A DNA stretch of 64,000 nt from Amaurobius ferox (GCA_951213105.1 OX578136.1:77000437-77064436); one strand, 5' to 3'; counted from the first letter of the stretch, positions 22,161 through 33,061 are shown. Made by a program: numbers and translations. Notes: a model not told the origin generated them from the letters alone.

Positions 22161-22794
22161 AAACGCTGTCGCGATCCAAGGGCTGTGCACTATTGCCACT
22201 AAGTCTGGAGCTGACATGAGACTCTTGGTAATGTGAGTTTTTAATGTAAATTCGTTTATGCATGAGAATGAATGATTACAACAAATAAAGCTGTTGCTTG
22301 TATGGATATAACTTACAATACTTCTTTGAAGAAAGCAGACTGACATATGCCTGTTTTCTGGAAGGAAGTATTGTAAATTTGTATTGATTTAATAATTTAA
22401 TAATTTATTAATTTAATTGAATTATTTTCGGCCGTTATTTTATGGCTCTAGCTCCTGTAAAATCTCATGCTTCAAATGAACCTGTTGCAGAAATTCCATA
22501 ATGATCTATATTCAGCCATGTTTTTAGATTCATAATCACAATTTCTAGCTTGCAGACTGATTTTTTAATCATTAATGTCAAATGAATAGTGATATGAACT
22601 ACTCACTTCGTGCGCCCGAAAGTTGATTCTAGAGCCTTACTCTTTCTGTGATGCGTCGAAACTGAATGTAACAGATTATTAAAGTCGGGCTTGATTGTAA
22701 CAAATTATTAAAGTGTGGCGTGATCTTTCATCCACCCTTTGAAAGTATTTTATGTGGGCCGTATGACCTAAGAAAGTGTTAATGAGTGATTTAT

Positions 22795-22900
22795 AGTGTT
22801 TTAACAGTGTTGGTGTTTTAACAGTGTTAGTTGGTGTTTTAACAATGTTAGTTGGTGTTTTAACAGTGTTAATGTTTATGGTGTTTCAACAATTCAGTGT
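22795..22900 (+). repeat. tandem repeat of TGTTTTAACAGTGTTAGT units
   Basis: About five copies of a 20-25 bp unit GGTGTTTTAACA(G/A)TGTTAGT with small length differences. Confidence 0.85.
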
Positions 22901-24110
22901 TCAATGTGGGTTTCGGCGGTCGATTCCGTTACCAGAACAAGGATACTGTGTGTCGATATAAATTAAATCCGGTATTTTTGTAGAAACTGGTGAGGTTATA
23001 CTACATTTAATGTATCATAGTGTTAGGCTAAACATACTGGTGACTAGGTGTCGTAATTTTAAGTTGAGAAATGTAAAACTGCGTAATTGTAAGTTCTTAA
23101 TACGATTATATTGCAATTTGTTATCATTGTGATTGGTTGGATGACGAATTATTTCCATATAGTGTTTGCAAAAGCAAAAATGGTCATCGAAAATTATCAT
23201 TAGATTTAAAACAATAACTTTTGAAAGATGAATTTATTTTGTTTGTTTATAGTTTAATAATTATGAATTATATTTTTAGAATTATGTGTCTCTCCAGTCA
23301 CAATCAATTTAACACCACCGCCAAGTTTGGGATACTGAGTCTGTGGTTATGAAGTACTTCTTCTATATGTTCTTTAGCGTTTTTAATTTAAACTACGAAA
23401 CCCATCACCAAAAAGTTTGATGACTGTTTACACAGTTTCTTTTTCTATTCATTTGGAACTTTTCTGCAAAAAACTATTTTTGAACTCGTATAATTTTTTT
23501 TGCAAATGTTACAAATGTTGCAATGTTTTTTAGAAAGATTATCCAGTCAAAATAAGAAACTGAAAAAATGATACAAAAATATTACCCGTAGAGCAGCATG
23601 TAATGAGAAGAATAAATGAATTCCTTCCTGACATGAATGTTGGAGATTTCACTACATTTGTAAAATTCATAACTATATTGGATATCGATGCAATATTTTC
23701 ACCTATTCTGTATGGTCTTCACCCCATAAAGCTAATCAAGAGTGTGTATCCTATTTTTATTTTAAGGCAATATTGAGGTACTGAAGGGTCTAGAATGAAG
23801 ATGTCTTCTTTTTAATATGTCTTTTGATATCGTTTCAGGCATATTCTACTTAGTTAAAGTTTAGGGATAACGCAGACCATTCCACGTGCTTGATATTTTC
23901 CCATTTCAGTATCAGACTCGACCTAGATTGTTTCCAAGACACAACTCTTACAATCACTCGAAGGTTTAGAGCTTTTTACGTGATGGGCAAGAAGAGGACC
24001 TATATTGTCTGGAAGGGCACAATCTTCATACAACACATATTCTGGTCTCATTGTTCCATGAAATATATAAACATGACCCTTCTGATATATCGTCTGGCAA
24101 AGGAACTATA
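22901..24110. other. AT-rich intergenic stretch, no feature recognised
   Basis: No similarity is recognised. The segment 23870-24110 is somewhat less AT-rich and contains a 79-codon frame, but it has no motif I can name. Confidence 0.5.
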
Positions 24111-24684
24111 CAGGGTGTTTCAAAACTAATGCAACATACTTTCAGGGGTGATAGAATACATTAAAACAAACACTTTTCATCATAGAACGCATGGTCGCAA
24201 ATGAAAGAATAACGCTCTAGAGGGGGATAGAGGGGTCTTTCGGGCACGCGTATAAAATCGAGGGTTTTCGCGTGTAAGGTCATTAGAGACTTGGAATGGA
24301 TTGGTATACCAATATGGAGAAGGCGGGCGTGCATTTGCCTACTGTCTCGCAATAGGTAATGGCAGAGAAGAGCAAATACTTTGCCAAGGGCGCTACCCCA
24401 ACAGGAGTGCTCCCAATCACCGAATGTTTTCACCGCCAACTGCCTTAAAGGGGATCCTTCAGTACTGCTATGCATTTATTTTCACTTAAATAAAGCTTTG
24501 TTTTAATGTTTCGTGCGTATCCTCTTTTTGCGTTGCGTGAGACTCTGGATGTGTGGGAAAATAGAACGCGCCCTCTAGCGCATAAACGCTTCACTTGCGA
24601 CCATGAATTCTATGATGAAAAGTGTTTGTTTCGATGTGTTCGATTACCCCTGAAAGTATGTTGCGTTATTTTTTAAACACTCAG
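24111..24684 (+). mobile_element. long-TIR deletion derivative of a mariner-type (DUF4817) transposon
   Basis: Both ends carry inverted repeats of roughly 95 bp. The left starts CAGGGTGTTTCAAAACTAAT (24111); the right, read inward from 24684, starts CTGAGTGTTTAAAAAATAAC. Both continue GCAACATACTTTCAGGGGT. Between them, frames near 24296-24455 retain a decayed N-terminal DNA-binding module (QYGEGGR...GRYPNR.APNHRMF), like the DUF4817 helix-turn-helix. The catalytic domain is absent, so this is a non-autonomous internal-deletion product. Confidence 0.75.
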
Positions 24685-25549
24685 AATATATCATTTTGTT
24701 ACAACCTTCTTTCGTGGCCAACCCTCCAGTGCAGACTTATATAGAAGATTAGTATATATCCTAAATAGCAGATACGTACTTACTTTAGTATTCATATTAT
24801 TATGTTTATAAAGTATTTTTCCTTCTTGACTAGCATATTTTAATATTAATATTATAAAAATTTATCTAGGAGTACCATATTAGAAAAGCAACTACTATTC
24901 ATTGATATTAATTTCCGTAGCGAAGCTTTGTCCTGTCGGCCACTCGCTGACAGTGAATAAATAAATAAGTATTTATTATACCAATATACAATTTATTTAG
25001 AAAATTTTTATAAAAAATGACATTTAACTAAATATTGCATGCTGATTTAAGCGTAGATTTCTATAACATCTATAGTGATTTATTTAGAGAATTTATTTAG
25101 TATTAACTTAACAATGAGTGAAAATGTTGAACGTGCTATAAACAATGATTCTGTTATCAATTTTGCTGCTATTTACAATGATTCTGTTATCAATCATGCG
25201 TAACAAATCAGTAAAAAAAGAATAAAAATCAATAAAAACATTATAAATTCCTAGTTACAAGCGATCATAGCACACGCAGACAGAAACAGTTTTATTTGCT
25301 CTATTTCACAGACAGATGTTTCTAGATGAAACTTTGAAATGTTTTCTAAACTAAGCTTCATAGCCTACAAAAAGATTAACTGAAATCGGCCACATAGTGC
25401 ATTATCTATTTCGCGTACCGGCATTTAAATCGCAGTTTGCATTTTTAAACTAGATATTTGATTCATATAATGTTTCATCGCAATATACATTTGCTGAAAC
25501 AAGCGTTCTGATTCTTCCACATATGTTATTGCCTTTTTAAGAAAGCAAT
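24685..25549. other. AT-rich intergenic stretch, no gene recognised
   Basis: The string ACAATGATTCTGTTATCAAT occurs twice within 25140-25200. Nothing else was recognised. Confidence 0.55.
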
Positions 25550-26625
25550 TTTTTACTTTCCTTATATACATAATGTATAAGGAAAGTATTGTGAAGGGGT
25601 CGAAAATTCGAATTCGAGTTTTCGACGGGAGAACACGTTTCAAGCATCCCTGATCATGAATAGAATATTTTTGAAGTGCTGTCTGTGTGTGTGAAAGTAT
25701 ACGTGTGTGTGTGTGTGTGTGAAAGTATGTGTGTGTGTGAAAGTATGTGTGTGTGTGTGTGTGTGAAAGTATGTGTGTGTGTGTGTGTGTGTGTGTGTCA
25801 GTGAGTCTGTGGAGACGATATCTCACGAACGGAGAGATTTGGTACAAAAATCACAATTCGTGAGTACTAGCAGCCTATTGTTTTAAAACATAATCTAATA
25901 TTCAGAACCCCCCTAAATTTTCAAGTGAAATTTAAAAAAAACAATAAAAAAATCAAAATCTTTAATAATGTTACGCAAATAGACATTTCTTATGTCATTT
26001 TTTCTTTGAAAACGATTAACATAAACTTTAGAATGCTAGCATGAACCGTTTTCGAGATATTACACATTTTTCAAATAAATTAATCAAAAAATTCTATAAA
26101 TTAAAAAAATATATATTAACTGTTGAGAAACATGTTCACTTTTCTTGTGTAATATCATGCGATGAATTGGGTGACATCATTCTCGTGGATCTAACTCGTT
26201 CTATTCACGAGAAAAGATACTTTGTTGTTGTTGTTGAGACCCAGACCGTCCGACCTACCGAGTACGTGAATAAAAAAAAGATACTTTGTGTAATACTTTT
26301 GAATTTGAACGGCAATAGTCATTTATCCGCTGTAAAAATAATTTATTTCTTCATCCACAAGGCTTGGCGAGATATTGGCGATGAATTTAGCGGAATGGAA
26401 TGTCACCAACTTGGCGACATTTTTAAATGTTGCCAAGTTAACGAAAATCTCGCCATATGGATAAAAATGAAGCTAAATCAATGAAAATGACTAATTGAAG
26501 AAAATTCAATATCATGGAATGAATATAAGTATCTGTACTATAAGAATAACATTTTTTTAACCGTAAAAGTAGTAAATTCATTGCATTATATAAGGAAAGT
26601 CATGTGCTGTCCACATCAGATTTTT
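25550..26625 (+). mobile_element. family H1 hairpin-ended element, copy A
   Basis: It begins with the palindrome ACTTTCCTTATA...TATAAGGAAAGT (25555-25587), then GGGTCGAAAATTCGAATTCG, a (GT)n tract (25687-25797) and a TGTGGAGACGATATC block. Near 26360-26460 there is a hairpin-rich stretch of repeated TGGCGA and TCGCCA motifs. The end reads TATAAGGAAAGTCATGTGCT followed by GTCCACATCAGATTTTT. Copies B (30602-31590, reverse) and C (44731-46995, interrupted) share all blocks. The 147-codon open frame in this copy is closed in B and C, so it is not a gene. A 51-bp SINE fragment interrupts it. Confidence 0.8.
26225..26275 (-). mobile_element. SINE-A, severely 5'-truncated copy with target duplication
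   Basis: Only the 3' end of SINE-A is present: the (CAA)n tail and GGTAGGTCGGACGGTCTGGG on the minus strand. A perfect 13-bp duplication, AAAAGATACTTTG, flanks it (26212-26224 and 26276-26288). H1 copies B and C lack this insert at the equivalent position. Confidence 0.9.
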
Positions 26626-27262
26626 CAGAAAGCAAATTGCAAGTTTAAAATTTAGTAAATTACTTATAGTTGTAAATTTATATGTAATTATCTCACTTTT
26701 ATGAGCATGATATTTCTCCACATATTTTAATCGAGATGCCAGTAAAGCGGAAGGGCAATTTTCTAATTCATATAAAATGCGTTTTAATCTCTTCAAAAAT
26801 AATATTGTTTACTACCAATATAATTATGCTCAATATTATTACTATCTGAAACCAGAACTGTGTTTATTCATCACAAAATGCATTATTGATCGCTGTCGAA
26901 ATCCATTTTGCATAAGAAAGTATGGAACTTTGAAAATTGTAGAGCATGAAAGATCTATCTTCTACTTTAAATGCAAATAGTACATTTCTTTTTAACGGTA
27001 TATTTCTTCAAACGGGCAATATAATCTCCGTATTCTAATATAAGGCAGGGATTCACGGATGGGGGAATAGGCACTAGATATGTATCTATACCTCATTTTG
27101 GTCCATTGGAATGGACATTTCTATCTTATTTCTGTCTTCAATCAATGGCATTTTCAATTCTCCTTTGTTTTTGTGCTAAAAATATTATAGCACATATTCA
27201 ATTTCGTTTAGGTGAAATAACGTGATAATGCTGTTAACATTTATTAATATCTTATAAAATAT
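26626..27262. other. AT-rich intergenic stretch, no feature recognised
   Basis: No gene or known repeat is recognised. Confidence 0.55.
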
Positions 27263-28265
27263 ATTCTTAAAGTTCACTAATCAACTTGTGCTTGTTCTGA
27301 AGAAAGAATTCTTAAGCAAGTTCGTCTGAGATCACATTTAGTATGTAAATTTAGAAGATTAAGATTCTATAATTGTAACGTGAGTCAGGGAGAGAGAGAT
27401 GGGGACATGTATAAGAAAGAGGGAGAGATATAAGATAGAGAGGAAAAGATATTTATGACAGAGAGGGAGAGAGACAGAAAGAGTGGGGAGAGAGACAGAA
27501 AGAGTGGGGAGAGAGACAGAAAGAGGAGGAGAGACTTTCATTATATTTGATGGAGACTTTCATTTATATTCTTAAAGCTCACTATTTAACATGTGTTTGT
27601 TCTGAAGAAAGGATTGCTACGCAAGTTAAGATCAAATAAAGATTTAAATTTAGACGGTTAAGATTCTATAATTGTAACGTGAGACAGGGAGATAGGGAGG
27701 GGGATATAATATATATATAGATGAAAGAAGAAGAGAGATAAAGAGGGAGAGAGGAGGAAAAAGAGAAGTAGAGAGGTAGAAAGAGTGGGAGAGACAGATG
27801 GAGAGAGAGGAGTAAAAAGAGAAGTAGAGAGGTGGAAAGAGTGAGAGAGACAAATGGAGAGAGAGGAGGAAAAAGAGAAGTAGAGAGGTGGAAAGAGTGG
27901 GAGAGAGACAGACGGAGAGAGAGGGGTTAGAAAGATAGAGAGATGAAGTAGAGAAATAGAGACAGATGGAGAGAGAGAGAGGGATTACAGAGATAGAGAG
28001 AGAGTAGAGAGGTAGAGAGAGACAGATAAATAAATATATATAGAGAGAGAGACAGCGCGACATATAAATAGATAGAGACAGGAAGAGAGAGGGGTTGGAA
28101 AGATAGAGAGAGGAAGTAGAGAGGTAGAGAGACAGATGGAGAGAGAGGGAGTAGAGAGAGAGAGAGGGAGTAGAGAGGTAGAGAGAGACAGATACATAGA
28201 TATATATAGAGAGAGACAGAGAGACGGATAAATAGATAGAGAAAGTGAGGGAGAGAGAGAGAGCC
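27263..28265 (+). repeat. polypurine (GAGA-rich) satellite-like tract in a duplicated unit
   Basis: Two related segments each start TTCTTAAAG(T/C)TCACTA, pass through TTGTTCTGAAGAAAG and AAGATTCTATAATTGTAACG, and then enter a GAGAGA-rich purine tract. The tracts run about 27390-27535 and 27685-28265. They contain GAGAGACAGA, GGAGAGAGAGG and GTAGAGAGGTAGA variants. The purines are on the plus strand almost without interruption. Ser/Leu-rich open frames on the minus strand are by-products of the repeat. Confidence 0.9.
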
Positions 28266-28659
28266 TTTCATTATCAATTCATGATAAATTGAAGCTGTAT
28301 ATGTATTTATTTTGTAGTTTATTAAAAAAGTTTTAGGTAACATTCGATAGAAGAGTTAACTCTGGTGTAGGGAACGGGAAACTTCTCCTTGTAATAAACC
28401 AACAAAAAGCTCCCCTTCTCCTATAGAGCTAGGGTTTTTTAAGGCTCGCAGTTCCGTTCTATGGTCTTCGTAATAAGTTATTAATTAAAAATTTGATATT
28501 AAATTATTATTAAAGTATATTCAACAGATCTGATCCCTGAGAATTTACTAAAATCACATTTAATTCAACATTTGATGACAATAGTACAGCTGTGTTAGTT
28601 TTACTTGTCCTTTAATCAGGAATATATACAAAATGTGAGTTATCTGACTCTTTTCTTCT
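28266..28659. other. AT-rich stretch, no feature recognised
   Basis: No gene or known repeat is recognised. Confidence 0.55.
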
Positions 28660-28930
28660 TTGTCTTGGACCCAGACTGTCCGACCTACCCAAAAGTGTAA
28701 GGTATGTGTTTGATGTGCCATCCCATTTAGGGTGAACTCTAGTAGGTACAGCATCCACAGGGACCTTACTCTCCTTCCCTTACCACCAACCTCTCGAAAG
28801 GATAAACTAATCCACATATTTAACTTGCCTGTACTCCGTGGGAACACGGGGACAGTTTGAACAGAGCCTGGAATTGAACTCGGGTCGTCGGAGTGCAATC
28901 CCCGTTCGCTAACCACTGACCCGCCTCCCT
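28660..28930 (-). mobile_element. SINE-A copy with both tRNA promoter boxes
   Basis: On the minus strand: an A-box region GGGTCAGTGGTTAGCGAACG, a B box GAGTTCAATTCCAGG, then the SINE-A body with ACATGTGG/AAATATGTGG and GGTAGGTCGGACAGTCTGGG. It lacks the 5S head seen at 17901-18018. The tail is degenerate and I could not identify a clear target duplication, so it is an older copy. Confidence 0.8.
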
Positions 28931-29683
28931 ACCTCATATAACTCATTTGAAATAAGTATATATCCAATTTGTTCATAATCTACATAGTCTATTCATAAAA
29001 ATTACTATTAATACATATAATGCATTTGAACTACGCAAGAGAAACACAAGTATGATTTTAGTTAGAAAATAAACCTCTAGGTATTGTTTTTGAGTGTACA
29101 CAGAGATGCGTGTATATTAGAGATCCCGGTTCATATTCAGGGTTAGAGTCTGGATGAAGTCTTTGAAAACAAAAGTAAAAACACTTATCGTTTGACATAC
29201 AGGTAAATCTTGCAGCTCGCATTAAACTTATTACGATTTGAAATATTTTGTTTGCTAATACATAAACGATTTCTAATTAAAACATTTTGCTTTAATCGAG
29301 AATCTTTGTATTTTTAAACAGAAAATTCAATTTAAACGAAAAGTATTTTAATAAAATTTTAATGTAGCTGACGTGACAGCTGGGTAAAATAGGAAACTTA
29401 ATTCTAAATCGTTCAAATTTTATTAAGCTAAAAATCAGAAAAATCTGTTTCTCTTTATCAAATCATCACCGATTACTTGGCTTTCATATGGCATATGTTG
29501 TCATCTCAAAACTATCATAAAAGTGCAGATTTTGATTACGTCGCTATCTCGTTTTGGTAAAACGGTAAAAGCTAAAATGCAATGACAATACTAACCACTG
29601 GCATTTTTAAAAATTAAAATTAACTGGAATGTGTTCAATTCGACTTTTTCATACTACAATCTATTATAAGTAGCTTGTAATTT
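28931..29683. other. AT-rich intergenic stretch, no feature recognised
   Basis: No gene or known repeat is recognised. Confidence 0.55.
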
Positions 29684-29710
29684 TTTTCCTTGCAAATTTT
29701 GCAAGGAAAA
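29684..29710. repeat. perfect 27-bp palindrome
   Basis: Arms TTTTCCTTGCAAA and TTTGCAAGGAAAA around a single central T. It sits just upstream of the 45-bp tandem repeat. Confidence 0.9.
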
Positions 29711-29734
29711 TTTGAAAAATCTGTATCGTTGGTT

Positions 29735-29997
29735 CAAATGATGACAATTTAATGATGACATGTTATCCTTCAAATGATGACATGTTATCAATTCAAATGA
29801 TGATATGCTATCCGTCAAATCATGATATGTTATCAATTCAAATGATGGCATGTTATCCGTCAAATGATAACATGCTACCAATTTAAATGTGGACATGCTA
29901 TCCTGCAAATGATGGCATGTTATCAAATCAAAAGAAGGCATGTTATCCATCAAATGATGACGTGTTATCAATTCAAAGTATGGCGTGTTATCCTTCA
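29735..29997. repeat. 45-bp (22+23) tandem repeat, open on the minus strand
   Basis: Sub-units of TCAAATGATGACATGTTATC alternate with 22- and 23-bp spacing, giving a 45-bp higher period over about six units. The period is a multiple of three, and the minus strand stays open for 133 codons (30055-29654) with a 15-residue repeat (DNMPSFELITCHHL type). The 3' end of the frame runs into the palindrome. I do not call it a gene: no known domain, no signal peptide and no start context are evident. Confidence 0.8.
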
Positions 29998-30601
29998 CTT
30001 TTAAATGACTTGAAAAATTTTCTTTCAATTGATACCATGTTTGACAATGTACCACATCGGGGGTAACTTGCTTCCCCTTCGGTGATTAATGATGTCACGG
30101 ATATAAGAATTGTATCCTGGCTATTTTTCCCTACAATGATTGAAATTGTTAAGTTTCACGATTGCTGAGCCATAATTAACCCCTTTTATGTATCATTATG
30201 TCAAATTTTGTTCTATGTTGCCATGTTAAGGAAATATAAAATGACGAATACATTTAGAAGTTTTAACTGGAATTTCAAAACATTCTATCCAGTTCTCGAT
30301 TTTTTATTAACAAAGTCGGGAATAAAATTTCGTGAAAATCCATTAAAATTTTTAGCAGCTATTCGGTGCATAAGAAATCTACCATAGGCGGACAGACAGA
30401 TGGACATTACACCCAAAATAGCTAACACATATACAGGGGGTCCAAAAATATATATTGGCCTCAAAATCGAAAATTTTCGTGAAAGCAGCACTTTTTCTGT
30501 ATTATAATATATAGCATGAGGAAGTAAAAATATTCTAAAATTGATAAATATCAGGATTAATACTCATTACATTTATGGTAAATAGTTGAAAGATAAGGAA
30601 C
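29998..30601. other. unassigned stretch, possibly the 3' end of an old retroelement
   Basis: The block TTTCGTGAAAATCCATTAAA followed by GGCGGACAGACAGATGGACA resembles the 3' tails of some LINE families. This is a weak impression. A TACAGGGGGTCCAAAAATA motif lies at about 30432. Confidence 0.3.
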
Positions 30602-31590
30602 AAAATCTGATGTGGGCAACACATGACTTTCCTTATACATTGCAATGAATTTACTACTTTTACAGTAAAAAAATCGGTTTTTCTTATAGTAGATACTTAT
30701 ATTCTTTCCAAAATATTGAATTTTCGACAATTAGTCGTCATTTTCATTGATTTAGTGTCATTTTTATCCATTTAGCGAGATTTTCGTTAATTTGGCAACA
30801 TTTAAAAAGTCAAGTCGCCAAGTTGGTGAAATTCCGCCAAAATCGTTGCCAAAATCACGCCAAGCGTTATGGACGGAGAAATAAGTTATTCTTATAGCAG
30901 ATAAATGACTTTTGGCGTTCAAATACAAAAGTATTATTCAAAGTATATTTTCTCATGAATGGAACGAGCTAGATCCACCAGAATGATGTCACCCAATTTA
31001 TCGCATGATATTACATATGAAAAGTGAACATGTTTCTCAAAAGTTAAATTTTTTTTTTAATTTATGGGATTTTTTGATAAATTTATTTGAAAATTGGCAA
31101 TATATTGAGAACGGTTCATACTAGCGTTCTTAAATTTATGTCAATCGTTTTCTAAGGAAAAATTACATTAGAAATGTCTATTTGCGTATCTTTATTAAAG
31201 GTTTTGATTTTTTGATGATTTTTTCAATATTTCACTCGAAAATTTAGGGAGGTTCTGAACATTCGATTACGTTTAAAAGCAATAGACTTCCAGTATTACG
31301 GATTGTGATTTTTGTACCAAATTTCATTCGAATCGCTCCATTCGTTCGGGAGATATCGTCTCCACAGACTCACTGACACACACACACATACTTTCACACA
31401 CATACTTTCATACACACACATGCACGCACGCACGCACACACATACACACACACACAGACATCCCCTCAAAAATATTTGATTCGTGATCAGGGATTATTGA
31501 AACGTGCTCTATCGTCGAAAACTCGAATTCAAATTTTCGATCCCGTCACAATACTTTCCTTATACATTATGTATATAAGGAAAGTAAAAA
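30602..31590 (-). mobile_element. family H1 hairpin-ended element, copy B
   Basis: Reverse-oriented copy. The end motif (AAAATCTGATGTGGGCAACA on the plus strand) is at 30602 and the start palindrome ACTTTCC...GGAAAGT is near 31553-31585. The TGGCGA/TCGCCA hairpin region lies at 30770-30870 and a (CA)n tract at 31377-31457. It carries no SINE insert, so it serves as the empty site for the insertion in copy A. Non-coding. Confidence 0.8.
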
Positions 31591-32005
31591 TATTATCTCA
31601 GTATCTGTATGAATCGATCGTTATCTATCCCTCGAAAAATAGACCATCCAATTCCTAACTTAGACATGAATCCTTACAATGATTCCAGAACATAGTTTAG
31701 ACACAGTGGATAACCAAGATCTGAATTATTTAGAAACTAGAACTTTTTTCTTGCATTCCATGATTTATTTCAGCGATTCCAACTCCCTGAGAGTTATGTT
31801 TAACATAAAGCTGTCCTGTGTGGAAGAAAGCAGATGAATGAACAGGACGTACAGATCAGAAGTTGATTCTGTCTGAAATGTAAAGTAATGTGCTAAATCT
31901 GCCTCAAACATAAAAAGAAAGGCTATCGTCTTAGAATCGAAATGTAAAGAGCTTCGTTTGTAACGTCGGATACCGGTTTTTTTAGCGCCTTATGAGATAC
32001 GAGTT
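31591..32005. other. unassigned stretch between H1 and H3 elements
   Basis: No gene or known repeat is recognised. Confidence 0.5.
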
Positions 32006-33061
32006 TTTACTTTCCGTGCAATGCATGGTAATGTATAGGGAAAGTATTGGAATCATGCCGAAAATCGCAACTCGAGTTTCGACGGATCTATGCGTTTCGA
32101 GACCTCTAGAATAGAAAAAAAAAACATTTTTAGCGTGACGTCGATGTGTGTGTGTTTGTCTGTGTGTCGGTGCAATGTATGTATCCACTCTAACGCAAAG
32201 ACTAATAGACCGAATTTCATAAAATTTGGCAGGTAAGACTCTTGGGCATGATCCTAGTGTTGATTAGTTTTTGGTACAATTCGAAAAAAAAGAACCCGCC
32301 TTTTATGCGAAATGGCACGCACAAATCTCATGTTCGTTCGTTACTAATTCCCCCGTGGTGAAGAAGCGCCTACGCACCACCTCCCCAGAGTATCCCATGG
32401 CGAATGGGAGGAGATTTGCAGATTCACTTTTACAGAGGCCCTCCGAAGGGCGGGAGTCTGACTTGGCCTCGACATGACAACTTCAATGCCCACTGGCGGG
32501 ATTCGAACCCGCAACCCGGCAATCCAGCGATCAGACGTAAACGCATGCCCCTGACCGCTCGACCACCGGATCGGCAAAAATCTCATGTATCTACTCTAGC
32601 TGAAATACTAATTGACCAAATTTCACAAAATTTGTTAGAACGTCTCTTGTGGGATACTCTGGTGCTGATTAGATTTTGGTACGATTCGGAAAAGAAGAAC
32701 CTGCCATTTTTCACGAAATGGCCCGCAAAAATCGCCAATATCTAAAAAAAAAAAAAGACTACGTATGTTCAAATGTCTCAAATAAATTCTTGTTTTATAC
32801 TTAATTTGACGAGGTAAGGTATAAAAAACAACTCTATTACTCTAGGACGAACCATTCTCGAGTTATTTCAGATTTTTTGCATTTTTGTTATGCCGTCTTT
32901 GGAAAAATGTCCGATTACCAAATAAAAGCAGAAATTGAATGAAAAAGGAAAATTTTGTGTTATTTTGTATAATTAAACTCAATTTAATGAGTTCTTAAAT
33001 ATAGAAAGAATGAATTCGCGGCTGCAGGAAAAGTCATGTGCTGCCTACATCAAATTTTTTA
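32006..33061 (+). mobile_element. family H3 hairpin-ended element, copy B, with nested SINE-B
   Basis: It starts with the palindrome TACTTTCCGTGCAATGCATG...ATAGGGAAAGTA (32008-32046) and GTATTGGAATCATG. It ends GGAAAAGTCATGTGCTGCCT followed by ACATCAAATTTTTT (33025-33061). Inside, a ~130-bp block (ACTAATAGACCGAATTTCA ... TTTTGGTACAATTCG) is duplicated on either side of the SINE-B insertion (32190-32320 and 32590-32730). The shared end motif links H3 to H1. Non-coding. Confidence 0.7.
32334..32577 (-). mobile_element. SINE-B, tRNA-derived, intact promoter boxes, 11-bp target duplication
   Basis: The minus strand starts GCCGATCCGGTGGTCGAGCG (A box GTGGTCGAGCGG) and has a strong B box GCGGGTTCGAATCCCGCC. 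The head resembles a class II (Leu/Ser-like) tRNA. The body ends near CCACGGGGGAATTAGTAACG. AAATCTCATGT repeats at 32323-32333 and 32578-32588. It is unrelated in body sequence to SINE-A. Open frames inside it are not genes. Confidence 0.9.

Noticed and set aside
22795..22900. CRISPR-like array
   Set aside because: The repeats are contiguous and degenerate with no unique spacers, and the context is a eukaryotic genome.
25425..25847. 140-codon minus-strand frame rich in His-Thr
   Set aside because: It crosses the (GT)n tract and the terminal palindrome of an H1 element; H1 copies B and C do not keep it open.
26041..26484. 147-codon plus-strand frame
   Set aside because: It spans H1 sequence and the nested SINE fragment. 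Homologous positions in H1 copies B and C contain stops.
27359..28343. Several 60-138 codon Ser/Leu-rich minus-strand frames
   Set aside because: They arise from the GAGA-rich purine tract; three overlapping frames are open at once, as expected for low-complexity DNA.
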